64,000 nucleotides of DNA from a virus. Below, one piece after another: positions 49,665 through 58,208 of this stretch (position 1 is its first letter; every line of letters starts with the position of its first letter). The position numbers were made by a program, and so were the translations under genes. Under the pieces are notes generated by a model that was given only the letters and a program-made list of their open reading frames with translations, was not told where the DNA came from and made no database searches. The stretch covers positions 1-64,000 of the IMG/VR virus record IMGVR_UViG_3300017779_004709; one strand, given 5' to 3'.

Positions 49665-50384
49665 ATGAATAAATACAAATTAACTCGATTCATTGACAAG
49701 TACCATTTAGGTGGTAATGTTAATGCAGTAGTTATCAACAGCAAGAGTGATAAATTATCTACTCGATTCATTACTGGTGATAAAGCACTACTCGGAGAAT
49801 TGAAGATGAATAATTGGACATTCGAGGATTCCGAATTGGGAGTTTATGATACAGAACAACTTAGTAGATTACTTGGTGTTTTGGATGATGATGTAACCCT
49901 TAATTTGACTCAGGCGGGTGATAAGGCAATCGCCGTTGAGATTTCTGATGCACTATCCAAAGTCAACTTTATGTTGTCGGATAAATCAGTTATCAATCAA
50001 CCACCGCCACTAAAACAACTTCCTGAATTTCAGGTAGAGATTAAAGTGGATTCCAATTTCATTAATAGATTCATTAGTGGTAAATCTGCATTACCAGATA
50101 CAGATACCTTTACGGTAATAGCTGATGATGATGGAGTGAAACTTGTAATAGGTTATTCTTCAATCAACACAAACAGAGTTACAATTCCTGTTGAGACTAC
50201 AGCAACATCTAAAATAGAAAATGTATCTTTTAACGCAAATCTATTTAAGGATGTTCTTACAGCAAATAAAGAATGTGAAAGTGCAACACTATATGTTAGT
50301 GAACAAGGGTTATCAAAAATCAACTTCAAGGTTGATGATTATGATGCTACTTACTTTCTTGTAGCCGTTCAAGACGTTGATTGA
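49665..50384 (+). CDS. Sliding clamp (gp45-like)
   Basis: A 239-residue protein whose size and beta-rich two-domain pattern match T4 gp45 (228). The N-terminal 'DKYHLGGNVNAVVINSKSDKLSTRFIT', the central 'DALSKVNFMLSDKSVINQPP' and the ending 'KINFKVDDYDATYFLVAV' are the blocks I recognise. The trimer encircles DNA, tethers the polymerase and in T4 also activates late transcription. Ribosome site 'aaggag'. The last codons overlap the next gene by 8 nt. Confidence 0.85.
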   Translation: MNKYKLTRFIDKYHLGGNVNAVVINSKSDKLSTRFITGDKALLGELKMNNWTFEDSELGVYDTEQLSRLLGVLDDDVTLNLTQAGDKAIAVEISDALSKVNFMLSDKSVINQPPPLKQLPEFQVEIKVDSNFINRFISGKSALPDTDTFTVIADDDGVKLVIGYSSINTNRVTIPVETTATSKIENVSFNANLFKDVLTANKECESATLYVSEQGLSKINFKVDDYDATYFLVAVQDVD

Positions 50385-51351
50385 TTTTGACAACTTCCCA
50401 ACTTTTAGTGAAGAACATTTTAATACTTGGATAAACGAATTAACACCAATAGAGGAACATAATGGTTACTTGGTTAAACGAGACGACCTTTTCAATCTTG
50501 GTGGTGTTAGTGGTGGAAAAGTTAGACAATGTTCTAAACTTGTCTATGATAATTTAGACCATATACTCAACGAGTGTAATGGTGGAATACTTACAGCTGC
50601 TGGAATACCATCTCCACAGAGTTGTATAACTTCGGCAGTTGCAAAGTATTTTGGGTTGAAATGTTTGGTTACAATACCACATTATCCCGACCATATCAAA
50701 GATAGTTATAGAGTAAATGCTTCACTATCTCAAAAGTTTGGTGCCAAAATGTATGGGGTGGGAAACCCTAATATATCGGGTCCCGAACTTGATGCCAAAA
50801 AACTCGTTGGTGAAACAGGTTATTTCCAAATAAAATTTGGAATGAATGGAAAACAAGTGATGGAAACCATTGCCCAACAAGTGAAAAATATTCCTGACTG
50901 TGTAGAGACTGTCGTGGGAATAGCTGGGAGTGGATTATCTATGCTAGGTGTAGCATTAGGGTGTAAGTTGTATAACAAAAATGTTAAAGTTATACATCCT
51001 GTAGCATTAAGTGGATATGTGTATAAAAATAAGAAAACTTGGTATGATCGTCTCCTTCCCAAAGACCAATTTGACGGAGAATTTCATGTGGTACAATCTG
51101 ATTATCCATATCAACACAAACTTAAATTAGATGAATCATTACCGCTTGACCAAACATACGAAGCTAAGGCTTGGGATTGGATGACCAAAAATCTAAAACC
51201 ATCTGAAAAGGTGTTGTTTTGGGATGTTGGTATTAAAGAATATGACTTGGATTACATTGAACCTATCAAGTGGCACAAATCAGAATATGAAATGATTATC
51301 GATAGAGAACTGAGAAGGAAACATGAGCAAGTCAAACACGACTTTTTCTAA
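50377..51351 (+). CDS. PLP-dependent ACC deaminase / D-cysteine desulfhydrase-like enzyme
   Basis: A 324-residue protein starting at TTG 50377 in the clamp gene end. 'GYLVKRDDLFNLGGVSGGKVRQC' matches the fold-type II family with the PLP Lys at position 48; 'GGILTAAGIPSPQSCITSAVAKYFGLKCLVTIP' is the Ser/Asn binding region, and 'ETVVGIAGSGLSMLGVALG' the phosphate cup. Members split ACC, D-Cys or related amino acids into keto acids and ammonia. The exact substrate is unclear. It opens the accessory block after the clamp. Confidence 0.8.
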   Translation: MIDFDNFPTFSEEHFNTWINELTPIEEHNGYLVKRDDLFNLGGVSGGKVRQCSKLVYDNLDHILNECNGGILTAAGIPSPQSCITSAVAKYFGLKCLVTIPHYPDHIKDSYRVNASLSQKFGAKMYGVGNPNISGPELDAKKLVGETGYFQIKFGMNGKQVMETIAQQVKNIPDCVETVVGIAGSGLSMLGVALGCKLYNKNVKVIHPVALSGYVYKNKKTWYDRLLPKDQFDGEFHVVQSDYPYQHKLKLDESLPLDQTYEAKAWDWMTKNLKPSEKVLFWDVGIKEYDLDYIEPIKWHKSEYEMIIDRELRRKHEQVKHDFF

Positions 51352-51871
51352 GGCCTGGTTAGAAAAGAAAATAATGTGTGGGTTATGTAACTTTGGTTGC
51401 TGTAACCACAATTCTTTTCATGTAGAGATTACTGAGGAAGAACAAGAAAAATACAAAAAACAATTTGGACTTGATTTAGAATTGGAATGGCCACAAGATG
51501 GTTGTTGTGATTTACTAAGTAAGGATGGAACGGGTTGTAGTTTGGGTGATGAACGACCTGTATTCTGTAAAACATATCCATTAGTGGAGAACAAAACAGG
51601 TCGTGTGGTGATTAATAATTGGGCATATTTACATTGTCCAAAGCCTGAGAATTACGAGTTAGATAGAGAAGTGGATGGTAAGTATCATTACAAGTTGAAA
51701 AAGAAACATAAGAACAAACGAGATGAATTGATATTAGATGATAAGATAGAAAATGTAGTTAAACAAATATGGTTACAATCCAAAGAGGCACTTGTCGAAA
51801 CATACGGACAAGAGTTTTACGAAAAGATAAAAATAGAAATGAAACAAACAATTAAACACGGATTCTTTTAA
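51323..51871 (+). CDS. YkgJ-family cysteine-cluster protein
   Basis: A 182-residue protein with Cys19, Cys22, Cys26-Cys27, Cys62-Cys63, Cys73 and Cys83 in the pattern CxxCxxxCC ... CC ... C ... RPxxCxxYP. This matches the YkgJ family (putative zinc- or iron-chelating domain). The ribosome site is 'aaggaa' before ATG 51323, overlapping the PLP gene by 29 nt. Biochemical role is unknown; metal handling or an Fe-S-based modification is possible. Confidence 0.8.
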   Translation: MSKSNTTFSKAWLEKKIMCGLCNFGCCNHNSFHVEITEEEQEKYKKQFGLDLELEWPQDGCCDLLSKDGTGCSLGDERPVFCKTYPLVENKTGRVVINNWAYLHCPKPENYELDREVDGKYHYKLKKKHKNKRDELILDDKIENVVKQIWLQSKEALVETYGQEFYEKIKIEMKQTIKHGFF

Positions 51872-53091
51872 TGTATATAGATTACTTTGATAAATTTTAC
51901 AATATGAAACCCTATCTCGAAATTGATGAAAAGGATTGGGAGTACATTAAAGAAACATTTGATAAAGATGATGTTAAGGAAAGTCTTGCAAAAGTAGCAA
52001 TGACATACCCACTTCCATATCCTGATTTAACCGAAAAGAGAGCATACAAGGATTTCCAAAAACTCAAGGGTATGAAATGGAATGAAATTATGGTAGAGGG
52101 TGAGTGGTATGCTAGAGAAGGAACAGAATATACCTATAATTTAAATTATGATAAAAAACAATTATATTTTAGAAGATTAAATGCTGGTAATGAGGCAAGT
52201 AACTACTTTCAGATAGAAAATCGTTGGTCAGTTGATGGTTCGGTTTCACCAGGTCCTAAACGAACTTGGGGAAGTCATAAGTTTATGACCACACTTATGG
52301 GAAGTGCTTACTCGTTGAAGATGCCCAAGATAAACAAGAACATATTGAGAACTATGATTGGGTTGAGAAAATATATTTGTTCTCAGTTCAAACCAAATGT
52401 GGCAAAGATAATTTACGATATGTTTAAGTCAGAAAACATATTAGACTTTTCGATGGGGTGGGGTGATAGGTTGGCTGGATTTTACGCAAGTGAATATGGT
52501 AAACACTATGTTGGTTTAGATCCAAGAGGAGAGAATCACCCTATCTACAAGGAACAATCTGAATTCTATGAAAAACATTTGGGATTCTTTGAACACGATA
52601 GAAAGTCTGAGTTTCATTGTAGTCCAGCAGAAGATTTTGACTTCGCCCCGTACAACGAACATTTTGACATGGTATTTACAAGTCCACCATACTTTAGCGT
52701 GGAGCGTTATAGTTACGATGATACACAAAGTTGGGTTAGATACAAAGATATAAACGATTGGAATAAGGATTTTCTACAATCGACCTTGGGTAACTTATGG
52801 GGAAGTATAAAAAAAGGTGGATATTTATTAGTGAATATATCAGATGTCTATACAAATTCAAAATGGTCAACCGAAAGAGGTTGGTTGGAGATTTGTAATC
52901 CTATGAATGACTACTTATCCAAGATGGGAGAGTATCAAGGTTGTATTGGAATGGAGATGGCCAAACGACCTAATAGTGGTGGAGCTGGAACGGCTAAAAG
53001 TTACGAGGGTTCTGTGTGGACGGAGAAATCATTAGAGAACAAACAGGATAAGAAGTTTGGAGAACCAATATGGGTATGGAAAAAGTTGTAA
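51871..53091 (+). CDS. DNA methyltransferase with TSPPY motif
   Basis: A 406-residue protein. 'NILDFSMGWGDRLAGFYA' is a motif I-like SAM site and 'DMVFTSPPYFSVERYSYD' motif IV, of the TSPPY type common in N4-cytosine enzymes, in I-before-IV order. The N-terminal 180 residues form a separate domain. Its order differs from the methyltransferase at 39737, so the two are not simple duplicates. It overlaps neighbours at both ends. The target is unknown, and RNA or protein cannot be excluded. Confidence 0.7.
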   Translation: MYIDYFDKFYNMKPYLEIDEKDWEYIKETFDKDDVKESLAKVAMTYPLPYPDLTEKRAYKDFQKLKGMKWNEIMVEGEWYAREGTEYTYNLNYDKKQLYFRRLNAGNEASNYFQIENRWSVDGSVSPGPKRTWGSHKFMTTLMGSAYSLKMPKINKNILRTMIGLRKYICSQFKPNVAKIIYDMFKSENILDFSMGWGDRLAGFYASEYGKHYVGLDPRGENHPIYKEQSEFYEKHLGFFEHDRKSEFHCSPAEDFDFAPYNEHFDMVFTSPPYFSVERYSYDDTQSWVRYKDINDWNKDFLQSTLGNLWGSIKKGGYLLVNISDVYTNSKWSTERGWLEICNPMNDYLSKMGEYQGCIGMEMAKRPNSGGAGTAKSYEGSVWTEKSLENKQDKKFGEPIWVWKKL

Positions 53092-54098
53092 GTAGTAATA
53101 ATGAATGGGATACCTTAAAAGAAGTTTATGTTGGTATTATAGATAATCCAAATAATCCTGACCACGATGTAGACTTACATTGTATAAATTATGCCGATAG
53201 GGATGAGATGTTAGGTGTGGAGGAAGGATTATATCCCAAACAAGTAATTGAAGAAACTCAAGAAGATTTAGAAGGATTGGTTTCTATTCTTAAATCACTT
53301 GGTGTAAAGGTAAAACGACCTCAACCACAGGATAACCAATCACATTTTGCAACACTTGATTGGTGTACAAATGGATATTACAATTATTGTCCACGAGATA
53401 GTGTGGTGGTTGTAGGAGATACAATTATAGAATCACCTATGACTTTAAGGTCAAGGTACTTTGAAACATTTTCATTTCGTGATGATTTCATTGATTATAT
53501 GAAAAAGGGTGCAAGGTGGGTTTCAGCACCAAAACCAAGATTAAGAGATGATTGTTATCAAAGAGACGATTTAGATAAATTAACATTAACAGAAGTAGAA
53601 CCCATATTTGATGCAGCAAATATTCTTAGATGTAACGATGATATATTATATTTGGTTTCAAACACGGGCAACAAGTTAGGTGCACAATGGTTACAGAATT
53701 TTCTTGGAAGTAAATATAAGGTACATACTTTAGAAAATATGTATAGTTATGTTCATTTAGATTCGACTATATCCCTATTAAGAGAAGGATTGTGTTTGTT
53801 AAATCCTGAAAGGGTGAATGAAGATAATATACCCGAACCATTAAAATCTTGGGATAAGATTTGGTGTCCTGATATGGTGGATATAGGACATTATCCTAAT
53901 TACAATCACGCTTCAGTTTGGATTGGTATTAATTTATTGTCTCTGAATGAAAATTTGGTTATATGTGATGAAAATCAAACAGAGTTACATAAGGAACTAT
54001 ATAAAAATAATATAGAAGTCATTCCTATGAAATTAAGACATGCAAGAACACTTGGTGGTAGTTTTCATTGCACTACTTTGGATATTTGTCGTGGATAA
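53070..54098 (+). CDS. Glycine/inosamine amidinotransferase-like protein
   Basis: A 342-residue protein resembling the amidinotransferase (AGAT/StrB) family. 'CPRDSVVVVGDTIIESPM', 'EPIFDAANILRCNDDILYLVSNTGNKLGAQWLQ', 'SYVHLDSTISLL' (catalytic His) and 'LGGSFHCTTLDICRG' with Cys334 follow in the family order. The enzyme moves the amidino group of arginine to an amine such as glycine or an inosamine. ATG 53070 has 'ggag' 7 nt upstream. In a block of sugar genes it could amidinate an aminosugar. Confidence 0.85.
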   Translation: MGMEKVVSSNNEWDTLKEVYVGIIDNPNNPDHDVDLHCINYADRDEMLGVEEGLYPKQVIEETQEDLEGLVSILKSLGVKVKRPQPQDNQSHFATLDWCTNGYYNYCPRDSVVVVGDTIIESPMTLRSRYFETFSFRDDFIDYMKKGARWVSAPKPRLRDDCYQRDDLDKLTLTEVEPIFDAANILRCNDDILYLVSNTGNKLGAQWLQNFLGSKYKVHTLENMYSYVHLDSTISLLREGLCLLNPERVNEDNIPEPLKSWDKIWCPDMVDIGHYPNYNHASVWIGINLLSLNENLVICDENQTELHKELYKNNIEVIPMKLRHARTLGGSFHCTTLDICRG

Positions 54099-54882
54099 AT
54101 CATATGTAAAGTTTGTAAATTTTAAAAAAAATGCAGGACTTTGGCATCACACATATAATCTAAAAGTAATTTTAAAATATGCATATCACAATAATAAAAT
54201 ACCAATAATCCCTATGTTTGAATTTGGAGAACCAGAGGGATTAGGATCAGAAAGAATATTTGATACAAATTTAAGTCAGTACTATGATTATTCTAAATTA
54301 AAAATCGATGGAAAACCATATGAAGTTGTATTAGATAATGAGTTCGAAAATAGTAGGACAGAAGTTTTTGATTTCTATAAAACACATTTAGGAAAACAAG
54401 GTAAATATGTTGGTTATTTTCCTGATATTGAAGAATTAATGGTTGATGGAAATGTTGATATTGAATTACCATTTCATCAACATTTAGTAGACATTTCTTC
54501 TAATGTAATAAATCATTTGGGTAAATATGTATGTGTTCATGTGAGACGAGGAGATGTTTTAAGTCAATATTCAGATACAGATGAGGCCACTCAATCAGAA
54601 AATATTTTGAAGGTTTTGGACGAGTTAGTTGATGATTCTTATAAGGTTTATATTATGACGAATGAGGAAGATTTAACCTTATTTGATAAGATAACTCAAA
54701 AATATGATACTTATTTTTGGATAGACTTTGATGTATTGACGGAGTGGTATAATAAAGACAATTATTTATTATTTTGTATAGAGTTATTAATAATGAAAAG
54801 TGCAAATAAAAAAGTTTCAACTTTTGAAAGAAATTATATACACAATATTAACCAATGTGATAGGTGGTTATATGAAAGTTAA
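54091..54882 (+). CDS. Fucosyltransferase-like glycosyltransferase
   Basis: A 263-residue protein starting at GTG 54091, overlapping the previous gene by 8 nt. 'YVCVHVRRGDVLSQYSD' carries the HxRRGD motif of the GT11/GT23-type fucosyltransferase superfamily, and 'YKVYIMTNEEDLTLFD' with 'CIELLIMKSANKKVSTF' fit the donor-binding C-terminal part. The family uses GDP-fucose and inverts. The donor here is uncertain. It begins a set of adjacent glycosyltransferases. Confidence 0.7.
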   Translation: MDKSYVKFVNFKKNAGLWHHTYNLKVILKYAYHNNKIPIIPMFEFGEPEGLGSERIFDTNLSQYYDYSKLKIDGKPYEVVLDNEFENSRTEVFDFYKTHLGKQGKYVGYFPDIEELMVDGNVDIELPFHQHLVDISSNVINHLGKYVCVHVRRGDVLSQYSDTDEATQSENILKVLDELVDDSYKVYIMTNEEDLTLFDKITQKYDTYFWIDFDVLTEWYNKDNYLLFCIELLIMKSANKKVSTFERNYIHNINQCDRWLYES

Positions 54883-55492
54883 TGGATTTTGGATTGGTGA
54901 GTTGGGTGAGATACAATATGAATGTATCAATTCTTGGGAAAAGAATGGTTATGAATTTAAGTTATGGAATGAAAAAGATTATCACGAGATAGTTGACTCT
55001 GATGAATATTTTACATATCAACACGGACATTCAAAAGGTACACCGATTGCATTTTCAAATCTGTTTAGATCAGAATTGTTATATCAACGAGGTGGGTTGT
55101 ATGTTGATTTGGATATGTTATGTTTGAAACCATATGAGTTCAATAGACGATTTGTATTTTCAGAGCAGATAGATAGTGGTTGGGATTATCATGTTGCAAC
55201 TTGTATTATATATAGTGAGAGTAGTGGGGAACAAATTTTTAAAGATTGGGCAAATCGTATACGAAAGATTGGTGAGAATTCTACACACGGAGATTTAGGA
55301 CCTAATTTAATCACACCATTGGTTGAGCAATATGGTTATGAAGATTATGTATTACCTAAAAAGTATTTTTGTTCAGTAGATTGGCAATCATATGAAGATG
55401 TTTTTACATATGATGGTGATTCGTATGGAATACATTTGTTTACGAGTCTATGGAATGAAGAAGATTATAAAAATATAAATAAATTAAAATGA
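54872..55492 (+). CDS. GT32-type glycosyltransferase with DXD motif
   Basis: A 206-residue protein starting at ATG 54872 with 'aggtgg' upstream. 'IAFSNLFRSELLYQRGGLYVDLDMLCLKP' is the family GT32 (capsule/mannosyltransferase sugar-binding DXD) core with DLD as metal site. Length is that of a minimal GT-A domain. It overlaps the fucosyltransferase-like gene by 11 nt and the next gene by 4 nt. Acceptor unknown. Confidence 0.8.
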   Translation: MKVNGFWIGELGEIQYECINSWEKNGYEFKLWNEKDYHEIVDSDEYFTYQHGHSKGTPIAFSNLFRSELLYQRGGLYVDLDMLCLKPYEFNRRFVFSEQIDSGWDYHVATCIIYSESSGEQIFKDWANRIRKIGENSTHGDLGPNLITPLVEQYGYEDYVLPKKYFCSVDWQSYEDVFTYDGDSYGIHLFTSLWNEEDYKNINKLK

Positions 55493-56292
55493 GAATAGAA
55501 CAGGCATATATTTCACCATCGTTATCACATTTCAAAAATGAATTTTTGGAATGTTGGAATTTAAAAGATTATGATAATTCAGAAGAACCTGCACTATTTT
55601 GGGGATTATATCCTGATTGGGATGGAGAGTTAGAATGTGAGAAAAATTCTTCATCAGATGTAGATGTCTATAACAATCACATCGGTTTTAAAGTTTTAAT
55701 TCCTGGTGGGGTTGAATGGACACGAGGTATGTTTGATCTAATAGATACTGAAAATATTAATTTGGTAGCTGTTGATGAGATTGAAATCGATTTAAATAAA
55801 AAGTATAATCTTCCACATAAATTTTTAAAAATCCCATACTTTGATTTTGAGAAATACGAACCTACGATTTTGGGTGATAAGATATATTCTCATATACCAC
55901 TAAGAGAAAATAGTGGAGATTGGGGAAAAAATTTTGAAAAAATGTTTCATTATGATAAATTGATGAATTTATTTGGAGAGGATAGGTTTTGTTTTCCCAA
56001 AGAATGGGTAACGCCACAAGAATGTATTAAATATTTTAATCAGAGTTTTGTTAACATAAAACCACATCTAATTAGAGGATTTAATACATCTTGGAAGTTG
56101 GGAAGTATGGGTAGAAATACAATTACTACCAATATAACGAGTGCACCAAATTATTTACATTATGATTCTGATGATGAATTAAAAAGATTAGTAGATGAAG
56201 AATCAAAAAAGATTGGAACTATACAAGAGAATAAATTGTGGGATTACTTTCATCAATCCGATGATTGGTTAAACGAGGAGTATTGGAAATGA
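55489..56292 (+). CDS. Hypothetical protein, possible glycosyltransferase partner
   Basis: A 267-residue protein with ATGA overlap to the preceding glycosyltransferase. The end 'FVNIKPHLIRGFNTSWKLGSMGRNTITTNITSA' loosely resembles the C-terminal donor site of GT-B glycosyltransferases. No convincing motif elsewhere. Its placement between glycan genes suggests, but does not prove, a role in sugar transfer. Confidence 0.5.
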   Translation: MRIEQAYISPSLSHFKNEFLECWNLKDYDNSEEPALFWGLYPDWDGELECEKNSSSDVDVYNNHIGFKVLIPGGVEWTRGMFDLIDTENINLVAVDEIEIDLNKKYNLPHKFLKIPYFDFEKYEPTILGDKIYSHIPLRENSGDWGKNFEKMFHYDKLMNLFGEDRFCFPKEWVTPQECIKYFNQSFVNIKPHLIRGFNTSWKLGSMGRNTITTNITSAPNYLHYDSDDELKRLVDEESKKIGTIQENKLWDYFHQSDDWLNEEYWK

Positions 56293-57017
56293 AATTATAC
56301 ACTAATGGATGTAGTTTTGTTTGGGGAGACGAATTAAAGGATAGAGAAAACGAAGCTTTTCCATTTTTATTACAAAAGAGGTTAGGATGTGAATTGTTAC
56401 AAGAATCATCTTGTGGTTCAAACAACCAACGAATACTTAGGAGTACAATAGGATTACCAGATCATAGGGCACGTGAAGAAAGTGATAGAGATTATAAACT
56501 TCACGAGAAATTTACAAAGGATGATTTTGTGATAATCGGTTGGAGTTCAATATATAGATATGAATATTATTCAGATGAGTTATGGAATGAAGTTATACCA
56601 TTTAATGGTGAGAAATTTAAAGTTATAAAGTATTTTAAGGAAGAATGGTTTATTGTAAATTTTCTCAATCAAGTTTTAGCATTACAGAATTATTTAAAAT
56701 ATCATAATATTCCATTCTTCTTTTTTCTATCTTTTGCAGGTGCACCTGTTTATGGTGTAAAAGATTATGGGTATGATGAAAGAAATGCAGTTTTTCCTGA
56801 TAAACCAATAGTGGATTGGGTGGATTATTATAGTGAGTTTTTTGAATTGGTAGACAGAGAAACATTTCCAAGTCTATTTAATAATGATTTGGTTTTTAGG
56901 GATTATTGTTTTGGACACGGAGAAGAAATGGTATCTGGACTCGATGGACACCCTACAAAAGAATCACATAAATTATGGGCAGATTATTTATATGAAAATA
57001 GCGGCATCGCAAAGTAA
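56289..57017 (+). CDS. SGNH-like phage protein (NGCSF family), second copy
   Basis: A 242-residue protein from ATG 56289 with 'gaggag' upstream. 'LYTNGCSFVWGDELKDRENEAFPFLLQKRLG' and 'ESSCGSNNQRILRSTI' match the protein at 48789 in layout, and 'GHPTKESHKLWADYL' gives the C-terminal Asp/His segment. Known marine phage proteins of this type are uncharacterised SGNH-like proteins. It overlaps the next gene by 26 nt. Confidence 0.65.
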   Translation: MKLYTNGCSFVWGDELKDRENEAFPFLLQKRLGCELLQESSCGSNNQRILRSTIGLPDHRAREESDRDYKLHEKFTKDDFVIIGWSSIYRYEYYSDELWNEVIPFNGEKFKVIKYFKEEWFIVNFLNQVLALQNYLKYHNIPFFFFLSFAGAPVYGVKDYGYDERNAVFPDKPIVDWVDYYSEFFELVDRETFPSLFNNDLVFRDYCFGHGEEMVSGLDGHPTKESHKLWADYLYENSGIAK

Positions 57018-57618
57018 TTATTTACCTTGGACAGGAATGTTCGAGCTAATCAACTCAGTTGATAAGTTTGTATTTTTTGATACATTACAATTTACAAAGA
57101 AGGATTGGAGAACAAGAAATCTAATAAAGTCTACTCATGGCGAAATGTGGTTGAATGTACCAGTTCATAAAGAAAATATAAATACTAATATTATAGACAT
57201 AAAAATAGATAATGGACAGAAATGGCGTGAAAAACATTATAAGAGTTTTTACAATTTTTATTCTCGGTCTAAGTATTTTAGTGAGTATAAGTATTTATTA
57301 GATTATTTAAAAATGGATTGGAAATTTTTATATGACTTAAATAGATATACTATGGAATCAATTTGTGATGCACTTGAAATAAAAACAGAGATATATTATT
57401 CAGAGAAAATTAATTTAAAATCCAATGATAAAAATGGTAGAATATTGGAAGTGGTAAAGGAACTTGATGGGGATCATTATATAACAGGACCAAAGGCAAA
57501 AAATTATATTGATGAGGGATTATTTGGTAATGTTGAATTAGAATATATGAAATATAAAACAAAAAACAATTTTACAGTATTAGATAATATTTTTAATAAT
57601 GGAGTAAATATATTATGA
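56992..57618 (+). CDS. WbqC-like family protein
   Basis: A 208-residue protein starting at ATG 56992. 'IAASQSNYLPWTGMFELINSVDKFVFFDTLQFTKKDWRTRN' matches the start of the WbqC family ('QPxYLPWxGYF...FDxVQF'), found in O-antigen and polysaccharide clusters where they help make modified sugars. The biochemistry of the family is not established. It overlaps the SGNH-like gene by 26 nt and the DegT-like gene by 4 nt. Confidence 0.85.
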   Translation: MKIAASQSNYLPWTGMFELINSVDKFVFFDTLQFTKKDWRTRNLIKSTHGEMWLNVPVHKENINTNIIDIKIDNGQKWREKHYKSFYNFYSRSKYFSEYKYLLDYLKMDWKFLYDLNRYTMESICDALEIKTEIYYSEKINLKSNDKNGRILEVVKELDGDHYITGPKAKNYIDEGLFGNVELEYMKYKTKNNFTVLDNIFNNGVNIL

Positions 57619-58208
57619 ATCCGTATGAAGCAGTAAGAGAGTTCGAATCTCAATTAAGTGATTACACAGGTGCACCTTATGTGGTTTGTGTGGATAGTTC
57701 AACTGATGCATTATTTCTATGTTGTTACAGATTGAAAGTTGATGTTGTTACAATTCCTAAACACACATATTTATCTGTTCCTATGTCAGTTATTCATTCG
57801 GGTGGTCAAGTAGAGTTTGAGGATTTAGAGTGGAGTGGTATTTACCAACTTAAACCATATCCAATATGGGATTCTGCCAAAAGAATGAAAAGGAATATGT
57901 ATGTTAAAGGTAGTTATATGACATTATCTTTTCATATACAAAAACATATTCCTATTGGAAAGGGTGGGGCGATTCTATGTGATAATAAGGATGATTATGA
58001 ATGGTTTAAGAAGGCACGATATGAAGGTAGAAGTGAAGTCTCATATCACGAAGATGATATAGAATTTTGTGGTTGGAATATGTACATGACACCACAAGAG
58101 GCAGTTCGTGGTATGGAATTACTTCGAGGTCTGCCCGATGATAGTGACGATTTGGTAGAAAATCCACCATATAGGGATTTGACCACATTCAAGGTTTTTA
58201 AAAAATGA
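57615..58208 (+). CDS. Short DegT/DnrJ/EryC1-type sugar aminotransferase
   Basis: A 197-residue protein with the PLP core of sugar aminotransferases: 'YVVCVDSSTDALFLC' (22-36), 'TIPKHTYLSVPMSVIHSGG' (46-64), 'PIWDSAKR' with Asp86, and 'LSFHIQKHIPIGKGGAILCD' with Lys110 as the PLP lysine. Family members are about 370 residues; here the C-terminal domain is largely missing. It may be a compact variant, a partner subunit or a degraded copy. Stop codon and overlap to the next gene (ATGA) look intact. Confidence 0.75.
   Translation: MNPYEAVREFESQLSDYTGAPYVVCVDSSTDALFLCCYRLKVDVVTIPKHTYLSVPMSVIHSGGQVEFEDLEWSGIYQLKPYPIWDSAKRMKRNMYVKGSYMTLSFHIQKHIPIGKGGAILCDNKDDYEWFKKARYEGRSEVSYHEDDIEFCGWNMYMTPQEAVRGMELLRGLPDDSDDLVENPPYRDLTTFKVFKK

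Noticed and set aside
50820-51062. Minus-strand frame within the PLP gene
   Set aside because: Shadow of a well-supported + strand gene with clear motifs.
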